From Desulfatibacillum aliphaticivorans DSM 15576 (GTDB lineage Bacteria; Desulfobacterota; Desulfobacteria; Desulfobacterales; Desulfatibacillaceae), in contig NZ_AUCT01000022.1 in assembly GCF_000429905.1 (NCBI RefSeq), positions 62,001 to 126,000 of the forward strand: a stretch of DNA of 64,000 nucleotides, given 5' to 3'. The position numbers and the translations under genes were made by a program. The notes under the pieces are model-generated. The model saw only the letters and a list, made by a program, of their open reading frames with translations, did no database searches and had not been told where the DNA came from. Position 1 is the stretch's first letter; each line of letters starts with the position of its first letter. This document shows positions 52,801-62,568 of this stretch, one piece after another.

Positions 52801-55800
52801 TGAAACCACGCCGCCGGAATCCAGGTTGACGACCTTGCTATTATGCCAATCCGTCACCCAGACGGAGTCGTCCCAGGGATCAACCATGACGTATTGGGGA
52901 TCGTTAAAACCGCCTATGCGCAAGAGTTCCGATCCGTTCGAACTCAACTTCACCACCTGGTCGTGATAGCAGTCCGCAATCCATACGGAACTGTCGGATG
53001 GCGTCACGTCAACGCCTCTGGGATCGTCAAAACCCGTGACTTCCATCAGGACGCCGGAGCCGCCGGAATCGTACTTGACGACCTTGTCCGAGTAACGCAT
53101 GGACACCCAGGCGGAGCCGTCGTTGGGATCTACCGCCACGTCCCAGGGCCCGTCATAGCCGCCAATCTCGTTTTCCACGGAATAGCCTTTAAGCTGCTTG
53201 ACCAGGTCGTTGCTGAAAGAGGCGATCCATACGCCCGGAGCGCCGAAGCTCCATTCATATTTGGCAATGGAGCCGTCAGGATCGGAAGAACCTTCAGCGT
53301 CAAAGGAAACGGAAAGGGGAATATCACCGGAAGTGGGAGCGGCATTGGCGACCGCATTGGGGACGCCGGCGGCCTTCACGGTGATAAAGACATCGTCCGT
53401 TGATTGCAAGCCGTCCTGGTCCGTCGCTCTTAACCTGGCGTTGTAAGAGCCGGGAACGGAGTATATATGAGAGGTCTCGATGTCTGTCGGAGAACTGTAA
53501 TCATAGTTTCCGTCGCCGTCAAAATCCCATTCATAGAGAGAGATGACGCCCTCATCCGGGTCCACCGCTGAACCGGAGAAGTTGACTGTCAGGCTGACAT
53601 TGCCCTCCACCGGATTGGCCTCGGCCGTTACGATGGGTTTGACCTGGCTGTCGCCTACCGTGACGGTTTTTGTCGCCGTGGCGGTAAGTCCTTCGTTATC
53701 GGTCACACGGAACACGGTATTGTAGGTTCCGGCCGTCGTGTATGTAAAAGAGGCGTCCATGGAGGTTTCGGATATCCAGTCATAGACGCCGTCCCCGTCG
53801 TAATCCCACTCGAAGCGAACCAGGGAGCCGTCGCTGTCGCTGCCCCCTCCGTCTAGTGTGACCGTCAGAGGCGCGTTGCCGGAAGTGGGAGTCGCATAGT
53901 TATAAGCAATCGGAGGAGTCTTGGCGACGGGCACGGTAACGGACCCGAAATGTTGATCGCCGTTGCTGTCCGTCACCCGGCAGGTGGCGACCCAATCAGC
54001 CCCTGTCTGGTACTTGTAAGAGTAATATGGATTGACGGAGGGAGCGGTTTCATAAACGCCGTCCGAATCCACGTCCCATTCGTAGGTCTCGGGATAAACG
54101 TCCAACCCCAGGCCCACCACAAAGGCATTGAGCCTTGTGGTAAGCGGCGCAGTCCCCGAAGCCGGTATGGCGGAGCATTCTACGCGGGGCGGACCGACCA
54201 CGATATTCACGCTGGAATTGTATCCGGTCATGCCGTCGTCATCAGTCACCCGCAACACCGGATTGTAATATCCGGGGCTTGAGAAAGTATAGGAAGTGGA
54301 CCCGGTTGAGGCCGAGGAATAGTCGTAAACCCCGTCATTATCAAAATCCCATTCGTACAAGGTGATGGAGCCGTCGTCCGTGCCCGTCCCGGTGAAGGAA
54401 ACGTCCAAAGGCGCATCGCCTGACAGCGGCGAGGCCGAAGCCGTCGCCTGCGGCGGGTTACCGGCGTCCTTGGAGCCATTATCTATGGACACGGCCCTCG
54501 GGTAATATAAACCGGTGAGGCGTTTTAATTCCGTTCCGTCCGGGGCGAGCTCCACAACAACGTGGCCGTTGTATTCCACCACCCAGACGTTTCCCGTCTG
54601 CTGATCGACTTCCATATCATAAGGATTGACGATTCCGGTTTTACGCACCAACTCCGAGTAAGTGGGGGACACCTTGACAGCGTGCTGCTGATAATAGTCC
54701 GCCGCCCAGGCCTGCCCATTGTTTTGATTCACGGACACGCTGGCCACGGAGTCAAAACCGTTCATGGCCCTGGTGGAAGAACTTCCGGGCTGGCATTTAA
54801 CCAACTGATCGCCATTCCATACCGCGGCCCAGGCGCCTCCGTCCGCGTGGTAAGCGCAAACGTCCACAGGACCGTCCATGCCCGTATAAACCGTGGACCG
54901 GAGGGAAGAGTCTTCGACATCCATCTTCCAATAGCCGACAAGCCCGTCCTCCGAGCCCGTAAGAGCCGAATCCTTTGTGCTTTGTATTTCGGCTTTGGTC
55001 CTTGTTTTGTTCCAAAGACGGACGTCATCCAGTTTGCCGTTCCAGTAATTTCCTATATTGCTGTTGTAGTAGCTGTAAAAGGCGCCAATGAGCAAATTGC
55101 TTTCAGCAAAATCCAGGGGGCCCGAAACGCCGGTTGCTGTGCTTCCGTATTCCTCCCCGTCCATGTAACAATCAATCGTCCCTGCGGAGGAGTCGTAAAC
55201 AACGGCTATATGATGGAACAGGCCGTCCTGGATGCTGAATCCTCCGGTAAAGTTCTTGTACGTGTCATTCACATAAACGCGAACACTGGAGGAGCCGGTG
55301 AATTGAACGTACATTTCATCACCGCTGCTGGAATTGCCGCGCATCAGGATGCTTCGGTAGGCCACGTCTTTACTGCTAAACCAAGCCTCCACCGTGAAGT
55401 TTTGCACATCCAATGATGCATCGGAAGGAGCCATAAGGCAGTCGCCTGATCCATCCAGATACACGCTGTTTGAAAACTGGCCGGATTTTATGGAGACATC
55501 CCCAAGAATTACTGCGTCATTTCCGTTCGAGGTGGAGTCCTCAATCGACCCCATCATGCCCCCAATCACCGTTCCGGTAAAATCGGCGGTCATGGAGATG
55601 ACCCGGTCGTTGTCGGTGTCCGTAATCCACAAGGTGCGGTTAACAGGGTCCACGTCCACGCCCTCAGGACCGCCCAGGCCAATGACCTCGGCCTGTTGCA
55701 CGCCATTGACGTCATATTTGACTACTCTGCCATGGTTGTGGTCCGCAGCCCACACGGAGCCGTCCGCAGGATCCACGGAGATGCGGAGGCACTCATCAAC

Positions 55801-58800
55801 GCCGGTGGCAATCTTATGGAACGGAACCGATGAGTTTTCCATTTTCCAGTACGAGACAAGCCCGGCCTCGGTTCCGTTCAGTTCACTATTCATGTAGGTG
55901 GAGATGCTTCCGGAGGATCTTGCTACGTTCCAAAAACGGACGTCGTCCATCAGACCTTTGTAAAAGTCTCCAATGGAGGAATTATAGCCGTCAAAATCAG
56001 CTCCGATCAGGAGATGGCTTCGGGAGAAGTTCAGGGTTTTCGATACGCTTTTCTGAATTCCGAATTGAGTCCCGTCCACATAACAGGTCACGGTGTCGGC
56101 GTCCGCATCGTGCACAACCGCCACATGGTGATACGAGCCGTCCAAAAAGCTGCCCGAGCCGTCGAAATAATAGTTGCTGTCATCCAGGGTGACCTGAATC
56201 GTGTCGGCGTCATAAAGCCAGACAAGCAACTCGTTGCCCCCTTGCGCGTTTGTCCTCATGAACAGGGCCCTGCCTGTGCTTATCGGCTTAATCCACGCCT
56301 CGTAAGTGAAGGATTGTACGTCAAAGGAGGGATCGTATGGCGCAAGAATGTAGCCGCCGTCGCCCGTATCCAGGCCGTTGTTAAAACGTCCGGTAGCAGT
56401 GATTACGGATGTGGAGCCGAATATGCCTCCGTACCGGGATGCGTCCACATCGTCGATCGTATACTCTACGTTGACGTCGTAGGCGTCAAAGACCCCGGCG
56501 TCCAACAAAACCAAGCGGTCTTTGTATCTATCGGAAACCCACACATTCGAGGTCGCGGGGTCCACCTCCACATCAAAGGGATCGTCAAATCCTGTGATGG
56601 TCGCCAGCAGGTCCCCCTCCCGGTTGTATTTCTTCACCTGGTCGTGGCTGGTGTCCGCCACCCAGATGAACGTATCGTCGCTGGAGGACAGCACTGCAAT
56701 AGCTTCCTTAGCCGTGGCGGTCTTTCCCTCATTATCCGTAACGGTAAGAATAGCCTGATATGCCCCCGGGGCGCTGTATGTGTGGGATACGCAATCGCCC
56801 ACAAAGACATCGTCCAGATACCAGCCATCGGCTGTCGTTCCTGAATTGGCTAAAATCCGGAACTTAATTTTTACTGTGGAGTTTCCTGCGTAGGAGGATA
56901 GGTCAAACTCCCTCCTTGTCCAGGAGTTCTGCAAAACGTTATGGCCTGTGTAATATAACTGGGTCCAAGAGCCGCCGTCATTGCCGGAGACATAGGTATA
57001 AATATAATCGCTATCGGCAAGTGCGTACTTTTCCCAGTAAACAAGTTTGGGCGCCGTCGCTGCAGAAAGGTCTATGGTGTTGGACTGAAGTTCATAATCC
57101 GTGCTGGGGTCGAAGTCTCCATTGGGAGAGTCCGTCCACGAGTAAGACCCGGAATGAGCCTCCTCGGTCGTCCTGCTCCAAGTCCCGGTTGCCGTTCCAT
57201 TATTGTAATCCAATTCTGCATCGTCCCCGAAAGCCGTGGGAGGAGTAGCAAAATCGGCATCTGACAGGCCGTCGCCGTCGTAATCCATGGAATAAGAGCT
57301 GATCGATCCGTCCGGATCCTGGCCATGGATAAAGACGCAGACGTCCAACGAGGCCTGGCCGCGGGTGGGATCTCCATCGAGCATGGCTTTCGGGCTTCCG
57401 CTTTCGGAAACCGTTATGGAAACCGTGTCCGTCCCCGTGAGGCCGTCGTCATCCGTCACCCGCAAGGTTGCGGTATATGTTCCGTCCGAGTTGTATACGT
57501 GATTTGCCGACGCCGTACTGGTGGAAGAATACTCGTAAGATCCGTCGCTGGTAAAATCCCATTCATACTTGACAATCTGTCCGTCGGCGTCCGAGCCGGA
57601 GCCGGAAAAGGCCACAGTCAGGGGCGCAGAACCGTCTTTGGGGGCGGCCTGGGCATAAGCGACAGGATTGGCGTCGGATACCGTGATGGTTAGGCTGTCC
57701 GTTGCGGTATTGCCGTCCGCGTCAGTCACCTTTACAGTGGCGTTGTAAACGCCGCCCGAGGAATAAACATGGCGCACAGGGCCGACGGAGGGGGAGGAAT
57801 AATCAAAGCTGCCGTCTCCGTCAAAATCCCATTCATAGAGAACGATAGGACCGTCCAAATCTTGAGCATCTGCCGATAAAAAGACTTCCAAGGGAGCGGT
57901 TCCCGCCGCGACCGAACTTGCAGCGGTCACGGTAGGCAGGGCTCTGACCGTAATTTGCACGGTATCCGTGGAGGAGAGGCCCTCGGCGGTGGTGACCGTC
58001 AAAGCGGCTAAATAGACGCCTGGAGAATCGTAGGTGTGGCTCAGGCTGCCGCCGTTGGCGGTAGTTTGGGTGGCGCCTGCTTTCTGGGCGGCGTCAACGT
58101 CCCTCGGATAATTAAATCCGGTATATTTCCTGATTTCCTGGCCGTCCTCATCCAGCAAGGTCACGTAGTTGCCGTAATAGCTGCTGACCCAAACTTGTCC
58201 GGCCCGCCAGTTCAACGCCAGATAATAGGGATCGTAAAAGCTCCCGCTCCGGGACAATTCCGTTGTTCCGTCCGCTGATATATGAATGAGCTTGTCAGAG
58301 TTCGGAGTAATCACCCAAACGGTATTGTCCGTGGGATCCACAACGATTTCCTCGGGACCGCTGATCCCGCCGACCACCGTATGGCTTCCCGTATCCAGGG
58401 AAATGTCGTAACCGTCGGGAACCGAGGCGTCCAATCGGATGACATTGCCGGCGCTGGTGTTGGAAACCCAAATGGTCCCGTCATTGGGGTTGACCGCTAC
58501 TCCTTCGGGATAAGAAAAACCCTTTACGGATTTCAGAAAGGCTCCGGTCGAGTCCAAATGAACAATGCGATGCTTGCTTCCGTCCGCAATCCAGACGGAG
58601 CCGTCCGAGGAGTTAATGGAGGCCATTTTGGGGCTGCTGAATCCGCCGTATTCCGCCAGCTTCTCTCCCTTGATGGAGTACTTGAAAACCTTGTTTGCAT
58701 TGGAGTCGATAAGCCAGACAGAGCCGTCGGACTCGTCCACGGACACATATGAGGGATAGTTGAATCCCGTAATTCGTTGAATTTCATAACGACCGTCCGC

Positions 58801-61800
58801 ACTTAGCAAAACCAACGCGTCGTTATAGGAGTCAGCGACCCACACCCGTCCGGTATTGGAATCAACCGCCACAGAGTATGGATAGTAAAAGCCGTCCACT
58901 CTCGCCAACTCTTTTGAACTGCTTGAAGAAAGGCGTACGACCTCATGGGCGTAATAGTCTGCAACCCAAACGTATTCCTCGCCAAAATTCCACTGGTAGC
59001 TCGTTATGGTTCCGCTTATAACCTGCCCGGAGCCGGTAAAATTAACCGTCAACCCAGGAGCACCGCTCGTCACGTCCGCGCTCAGGTTCGCTATGGGCCG
59101 GTTGTCCGGTTCTATGGTCACATCGTATTGGGCATAGTCCTGATAGCCATCATTATCCGTCACCCGAAGCCTGACCGTGTAATCTCCGGTTTCCGTAAAC
59201 TGATGGTCTATGGTGGGATTGGTGGTGGAGGTCCAGGCATATCCCCGGGTTTTCACAGTGACGTCGTCAATCCACCAACCGGTCGCCTCCGTGGTGGTGC
59301 TGTTGGAGTAGAACCGGAATTTAAACAGCACGTTATCCTTGCCGCAGTAATTGTCCAGACTGAGAATTTTCTGTTGCCAGCCGGAGGAGACCTCCCAGTA
59401 ATCGTACCAAATATAGGACCAGCTGGCGCCGTCATCCAACGAATAGGAAACGTAAACGTAATCGTAGTCCGGCATGTCCATACGATGCATAAAGCTGAGA
59501 GTCGCCGTGACAGCCTGAGTGAAATCAAAGGGGCCGAATACCAAATCAGCGTCTAAGTTATTTGCATAGTTGCCGTAATGGCCCGTGCTCCAGCACCTGG
59601 AGCCGCTGTAGGCATCCGTGGAGCCGATCGCCCAGGGGGATTCAGCTTCCCAATTATTGTTGTCCGTCTCCATATCGTCGAAGAAAGCAGTCTCGACGTC
59701 TCCCAAGGACCCGTCAAAATTCCACTCGTAGGTTGCTATGCTTCCGTCCGCATCCGTGCTGGAGTTTCCGCCGAAAGTAATGGTCCCGGGAGCGTAAGCG
59801 GTTGTCGTCGTGGAAGTTATAACAGCGACCGGCGGGGTCAGGGTAACATCGATGGACACAGAGTCAGTGTCCGAGAGTCCGTCGTTATCCGTGGCGCGGA
59901 AAACAGGGGAGAACGTTCCCGCATTGGAATAGGTAACGGAAGTCTGGCCATTAACAGTGGATTGCCAATCGTAAGTCCCGTCCCCGTCAAAATCCCATTC
60001 GTAATAGACGACGCTTCCGTCTGCGTCCGTGGCCGTTCCGGTCAAGTTCACCAGCAAGGGGCGCTCTCCGGATTTAGGCGTGGCTGAAGCCGTGGCTTTG
60101 GGGGGCGATTGGGAAACCATAATCTGGATGGATTCCGTGTCGTTGGCTGCTCCGTCGGTAACTTTAAAAACAGCGTTGTATACGCCAGCTTCACTATACA
60201 CATGCTGCACGTTGCCGGTGGTCTCGCTGTAGTATTCAAAACCGGCGTCCCCGTCAAAATCCCACTGGTAGGTATCCACCTTTCCATCCACAGGATCAAT
60301 GAACGTCCCGGTGAAATTCACCGTCAACGGAGCAGTTCCCGTCACAACGTCCGCCACGGCAATCGCAGTCAGACTTCCCGCCCGAATCACCAGAGAGCAG
60401 TCCGTGGCTGTCAGGTATTCGTTATCCGTCACTCGAAAAATCGGCGTGTAAATGCCCGGAGTGTCGTAGGAGTGGTCCGTGGTTCCGGTGTCGGCCGAGG
60501 TGTAATCAAATACGCCGTCCCCTTCAAAGTCCCACTCATACTTGACAATCTGTCCATCCGAATCCGAGCCGACGCCGGTAAAGGTCACATTCTCGTCCAA
60601 ATCGGGAGCATTTTTGCTGGCCGAAGCTTCGGCCGTGGGGTACCGCGACATGGTTTCATCAGGAACAATTGCCAGAGAGGTAATGCTGTAGATGCCAGAC
60701 ATGGTTTCCAACAGCGCGCCATTGGGGGAAAGGCGTCTTATGGTAGGGTCTGAGTTGGCCATCACCCAGCAACTTCCATCCAAAGGATTGACCGCCAGGC
60801 TTTTTGCGCTGCCTACTCCTGAATATTCACAGATTAGCGAGCCATCCTTTGTGTAGCGAAACACCTTGCCCAGCGAGTCGTCTATAACCCAGGCACTGCC
60901 GTCCGTGGGATTGATCTGGACGAAAGTGGGATTGCTGTATCCCGAAATTTCCACCAGCTTGACATCGCCCGTGGAATTGAATTTCATCACTTTGTCGTTA
61001 TACGTGCTGGCCACCCAAACCGTTCCATCCGAATAATTCGCTGAAACGCAGGTGGGCCAGTTCATATCCGCAGAGGCGCCGGAATTCGTAACCACGAAAT
61101 GACTGCCAGAGTCGGAGCCGACGTTGTACCCGTCCGGTACATTCTCATTCAAACGGACGACGCGGCTGGCGCCCGTGTCGGCCACCCATACTATGCCGTT
61201 CTCCGGGTCTACCGAAATGCCGTAAGGCGTGGTAAAACCGGTTATGACTTTATGAAACCCAGTGTCGGTGGAAATATTGTACCCGTCCGGGATGCCGGGG
61301 GCTAATCTCACTACTGCGCTCAAAGAGGAGTCCGCAATCCACACGGACCCGTCCTTGTAGTTAACGCTGGCTTTTTGGCAGTAGACTCCATTAACGGTGA
61401 CAAGCCTGGACCCGTCAAAGCCGTCTACCTTGCATATCCGGCTGTTGTTGGATTCCGATACCCAGGCTGAGCCGTCCGCAATATCCGGGGCGACAAAATT
61501 AGGATAGTTAAACCCGGTCTTCTCCCACAATATGTTGTTCTTGTCGGAAATTTTGCGGAGGGTGGTATAGTAATCAGAATAGTTATTGGCAGCCCACAGG
61601 CCGTAAGACACGCCTACTCGCCCAAAGTGCGTGGAAAGCATGTTTAGATCAGCAGCATCAATGATGCCGTTCCCATCCATGTCCGCTTGCGGATTCCAGT
61701 TGGCGTCCCCGGAGGAAGAACCATTGGCCAGACCAAAACTGATAAGATCATACCCATCCACTCGGCCAGACCCGTTTATATCTCCAGGCAGGGCTTGGGC

Positions 61801-61869
61801 TAGTTGGGGGCTCAGAAGCATAGCCGCCGCAACACCTATCAGAATTAATATCGATATTTTCCGAGGCAT
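49825..61869 (-). CDS. Giant PKD/beta-propeller/LamG protein with dockerin
   Basis: A 4014-residue exported protein, start ATG 61869 with GGAGG upstream. In order: signal peptide (1-26); dockerin with two calcium loops (27-87, DINGSGRVDGYD and DMDGNGIIDAAD); an NHL-like propeller (coding roughly 60640-61610); then about 16 PKD domains with further propellers, jelly-roll domains and three LamG domains; and FlgD-type Ig repeats at the end (49825-50740). Several non-PKD units sit inside PKD domains (coding about 59230-59690, 58090-58980, 56780-57250 and 51700-53230). No catalytic site is visible. It is probably a fibre-like adhesin or scaffold held by cohesin. Confidence 0.88.
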   Translation of the reverse strand: MPRKISILILIGVAAAMLLSPQLAQALPGDINGSGRVDGYDLISFGLANGSSSGDANWNPQADMDGNGIIDAADLNMLSTHFGRVGVSYGLWAANNYSDYYTTLRKISDKNNILWEKTGFNYPNFVAPDIADGSAWVSESNNSRICKVDGFDGSRLVTVNGVYCQKASVNYKDGSVWIADSSLSAVVRLAPGIPDGYNISTDTGFHKVITGFTTPYGISVDPENGIVWVADTGASRVVRLNENVPDGYNVGSDSGSHFVVTNSGASADMNWPTCVSANYSDGTVWVASTYNDKVMKFNSTGDVKLVEISGYSNPTFVQINPTDGSAWVIDDSLGKVFRYTKDGSLICEYSGVGSAKSLAVNPLDGSCWVMANSDPTIRRLSPNGALLETMSGIYSITSLAIVPDETMSRYPTAEASASKNAPDLDENVTFTGVGSDSDGQIVKYEWDFEGDGVFDYTSADTGTTDHSYDTPGIYTPIFRVTDNEYLTATDCSLVIRAGSLTAIAVADVVTGTAPLTVNFTGTFIDPVDGKVDTYQWDFDGDAGFEYYSETTGNVQHVYSEAGVYNAVFKVTDGAANDTESIQIMVSQSPPKATASATPKSGERPLLVNLTGTATDADGSVVYYEWDFDGDGTYDWQSTVNGQTSVTYSNAGTFSPVFRATDNDGLSDTDSVSIDVTLTPPVAVITSTTTTAYAPGTITFGGNSSTDADGSIATYEWNFDGSLGDVETAFFDDMETDNNNWEAESPWAIGSTDAYSGSRCWSTGHYGNYANNLDADLVFGPFDFTQAVTATLSFMHRMDMPDYDYVYVSYSLDDGASWSYIWYDYWEVSSGWQQKILSLDNYCGKDNVLFKFRFYSNSTTTEATGWWIDDVTVKTRGYAWTSTTNPTIDHQFTETGDYTVRLRVTDNDGYQDYAQYDVTIEPDNRPIANLSADVTSGAPGLTVNFTGSGQVISGTITSYQWNFGEEYVWVADYYAHEVVRLSSSSSKELARVDGFYYPYSVAVDSNTGRVWVADSYNDALVLLSADGRYEIQRITGFNYPSYVSVDESDGSVWLIDSNANKVFKYSIKGEKLAEYGGFSSPKMASINSSDGSVWIADGSKHRIVHLDSTGAFLKSVKGFSYPEGVAVNPNDGTIWVSNTSAGNVIRLDASVPDGYDISLDTGSHTVVGGISGPEEIVVDPTDNTVWVITPNSDKLIHISADGTTELSRSGSFYDPYYLALNWRAGQVWVSSYYGNYVTLLDEDGQEIRKYTGFNYPRDVDAAQKAGATQTTANGGSLSHTYDSPGVYLAALTVTTAEGLSSTDTVQITVRALPTVTAASSVAAGTAPLEVFLSADAQDLDGPIVLYEWDFDGDGSFDYSSPSVGPVRHVYSSGGVYNATVKVTDADGNTATDSLTITVSDANPVAYAQAAPKDGSAPLTVAFSGSGSDADGQIVKYEWDFTSDGSYEYSSTSTASANHVYNSDGTYTATLRVTDDDGLTGTDTVSITVSESGSPKAMLDGDPTRGQASLDVCVFIHGQDPDGSISSYSMDYDGDGLSDADFATPPTAFGDDAELDYNNGTATGTWSRTTEEAHSGSYSWTDSPNGDFDPSTDYELQSNTIDLSAATAPKLVYWEKYALADSDYIYTYVSGNDGGSWTQLYYTGHNVLQNSWTRREFDLSSYAGNSTVKIKFRILANSGTTADGWYLDDVFVGDCVSHTYSAPGAYQAILTVTDNEGKTATAKEAIAVLSSSDDTFIWVADTSHDQVKKYNREGDLLATITGFDDPFDVEVDPATSNVWVSDRYKDRLVLLDAGVFDAYDVNVEYTIDDVDASRYGGIFGSTSVITATGRFNNGLDTGDGGYILAPYDPSFDVQSFTYEAWIKPISTGRALFMRTNAQGGNELLVWLYDADTIQVTLDDSNYYFDGSGSFLDGSYHHVAVVHDADADTVTCYVDGTQFGIQKSVSKTLNFSRSHLLIGADFDGYNSSIGDFYKGLMDDVRFWNVARSSGSISTYMNSELNGTEAGLVSYWKMENSSVPFHKIATGVDECLRISVDPADGSVWAADHNHGRVVKYDVNGVQQAEVIGLGGPEGVDVDPVNRTLWITDTDNDRVISMTADFTGTVIGGMMGSIEDSTSNGNDAVILGDVSIKSGQFSNSVYLDGSGDCLMAPSDASLDVQNFTVEAWFSSKDVAYRSILMRGNSSSGDEMYVQFTGSSSVRVYVNDTYKNFTGGFSIQDGLFHHIAVVYDSSAGTIDCYMDGEEYGSTATGVSGPLDFAESNLLIGAFYSYYNSNIGNYWNGKLDDVRLWNKTRTKAEIQSTKDSALTGSEDGLVGYWKMDVEDSSLRSTVYTGMDGPVDVCAYHADGGAWAAVWNGDQLVKCQPGSSSTRAMNGFDSVASVSVNQNNGQAWAADYYQQHAVKVSPTYSELVRKTGIVNPYDMEVDQQTGNVWVVEYNGHVVVELAPDGTELKRLTGLYYPRAVSIDNGSKDAGNPPQATASASPLSGDAPLDVSFTGTGTDDGSITLYEWDFDNDGVYDYSSASTGSTSYTFSSPGYYNPVLRVTDDDGMTGYNSSVNIVVGPPRVECSAIPASGTAPLTTRLNAFVVGLGLDVYPETYEWDVDSDGVYETAPSVNPYYSYKYQTGADWVATCRVTDSNGDQHFGSVTVPVAKTPPIAYNYATPTSGNAPLTVTLDGGGSDSDGSLVRFEWDYDGDGVYDWISETSMDASFTYTTAGTYNTVFRVTDNEGLTATATKTVTVGDSQVKPIVTAEANPVEGNVSLTVNFSGSAVDPDEGVISLYEWDFDGDGNYDYSSPTDIETSHIYSVPGSYNARLRATDQDGLQSTDDVFITVKAAGVPNAVANAAPTSGDIPLSVSFDAEGSSDPDGSIAKYEWSFGAPGVWIASFSNDLVKQLKGYSVENEIGGYDGPWDVAVDPNDGSAWVSMRYSDKVVKYDSGGSGVLMEVTGFDDPRGVDVTPSDSSVWIADCYHDQVVKLSSNGSELLRIGGFNDPQYVMVDPWDDSVWVTDWHNSKVVNLDSGGVVSKTYYGFNHPLDVVLDEQDRSVWVSDHDGDRVVKFPADTPATYDSYRPYRADSGPNNLFANNAGDVSSMAGKLSEGLYVDGSYDYLRIPSNSALDLYDFTVEAWVVADSANARCLYMRGDNTGGNELYFGVQDSDSLTAVLDNGNNVFFDGAANFTDGQFHHVALTFDADAHELKAYVDGAQYGDAHPITATLDFGNSDALIGADFDTFNGSVGNFWDGVIDEVRIWNIVRTQEEINGAKDAEIDRNEAGLVAYYTMNIYHAAVGGVNGPHNMAINPADQSIWIPDYYNNQMVRVNKDCTQELLRVSGFSNPAYCYLAPGSQNVWVSDYGSEKVYVIDGEGNFLKTFTGFYDPFGIDGYVAQTDYFSSQDSGNTTHSYPDLGEYVATLTVTDNDGNTDTDSVVIRAGVFPESLPGAYPTTGTAPMTVTFISNAYSPTGTIEYFMWDFNGDGVLDTSTGDWDSRRTSTRTYTYSLPGTYTASLTVTDNRGYSDTATVTINVLPPNEDGAPQAFASASPQEGNSPLEVEFNGFGKDLDGFIRKFEWDFTTDGTYDFTSTSTGATTNTYNAVGEYTATLRVTDDSGKTDTDSVKVWVKEIGAPTAHADATPTSGETALAVTFSGSADDAGTIVLYEWDFEGDGTYDYSSAASPNTTHTYNAPGSYDAVLRVTDNDGLQDTDTVNINASAGITASLSRDQFDPALGTVSINSVLTAQCKVTIYIKDRVGAVVRKLVDQAVRNPGYYSDAWDGKDDSGDLVRSGVYLFTIDYEAGGLSYTYDVTGNVNTALYYPSVVYPATFNPFSADTNFFRYTLDGKSEVTVYIAPFSSGAGTRVKTLVMRKPQKGGSYVLVWDGTNDIGNLVDPGNYVIAVFGWHLPPNAIIVNNLPVVADLTVTPTYLNPDVYPYDDQYQATFGFNLSKVSDITVNIFDEDNYIVRTVTASDVPAGAVSSMKWDGKNDAGNFVPPGVYRIKVIATDSEGNKSEDANALLIVFY

Positions 61870-62032
61870 ATCTTTCCTCCAAGGCGTGAACTGACAAATC
61901 AGGAGAACCGCCGGCCCCAATACGTAAAGGGGCTGCCAAAACAGCTCTCCTGTTGCATCCCGCAAAAAGGCGCGCTCCTTAAGAGCATGCTATTTTTTTA
62001 AAACTTTAAAGGTCGTGGTCAAAAGTTAAAAC
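61870..62032. other. Upstream region of the surface operon
   Basis: AT-rich, with no gene. The promoter of the 21-kb minus-strand operon should lie here; TTGACC on the minus strand near 62017-62022 is a possible -35 box, without a clear -10 partner. Confidence 0.35.
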
Positions 62033-62081
62033 AAAAAAAACCAGTATCCCCCTCACGGAGCATTTTCCTCCAGGATACCGG
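62033..62081 (-). terminator. Terminator after the ChrB-like gene
   Basis: On the minus strand CCGGTATCC pairs with GGATACTGG (one G-U pair), with an inner GGAG/CTCC stem, followed by eight T. It overlaps the end of the ChrB-like coding region. Confidence 0.75.
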
Positions 62082-62568
62082 CGTCAGTCATGTATAAAGC
62101 GTCAAAATAACGATCCGCTTTTTCAAATATCACTCCTCGATCCGATTCCGACTTAACCAGATCGAAAAAATAAAGCTCAATTTCAGAACTCTTTTTATAC
62201 CGCTTTGCTTCCCACGTGTTTAATTCGATATCCCGCACCAGCAAGGCGATTTGTTTCAACTTGGGGTCTTCCAGATGATGCGCGGCCATTAGGTTGTCAA
62301 AGGAGGATTGATTGAACTTGCGCCCCATGCCTGCGTCGGGCGCGTCAAAAGGCGCCCCCTCTTCAATGGGCGTGCCTTTTGGCAACACTTTAATCGCGGC
62401 TCCAGGCGAAATATGCCTTTTAATCAGCCACATAGAAGCCAACTTATCCACTTCAAATCCGTCCCACGTCACATATACAGCCGCCTCCATTCCAAACGAA
62501 GGCGGACATAAAAATCCGATGGAATGCATTATTGCAATCAATATTAGGCAGGTCAATTTATTTCCCAT
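62053..62568 (-). CDS. Secreted ChrB-like domain protein
   Basis: A 171-residue protein with a signal peptide (about residues 1-26) and a domain matching the C-terminal part of chromate-resistance protein ChrB ('WDGFEVDKLASMWLIKRHISPGA', 'FDAPDAGMGRKFNQSSFDNLM', 'LKQIALLVRDIEL'). ChrB is normally cytoplasmic, so export is unusual. It lies after, and overlaps by 11 bases, an iron-type ABC ATPase gene. It could be a periplasmic metal- or oxyanion-handling partner of the transporter; chromate itself is not implied. Confidence 0.78.
   Translation of the reverse strand: MGNKLTCLILIAIMHSIGFLCPPSFGMEAAVYVTWDGFEVDKLASMWLIKRHISPGAAIKVLPKGTPIEEGAPFDAPDAGMGRKFNQSSFDNLMAAHHLEDPKLKQIALLVRDIELNTWEAKRYKKSSEIELYFFDLVKSESDRGVIFEKADRYFDALYMTDAGILEENAP

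Noticed and set aside
44917..61869. Many short direct repeats suggesting a CRISPR or mobile element
   Set aside because: The repeats are in-frame codons of YD, PKD, propeller and LamG modules and vary as protein repeats do; there are no constant repeats with unique spacers.
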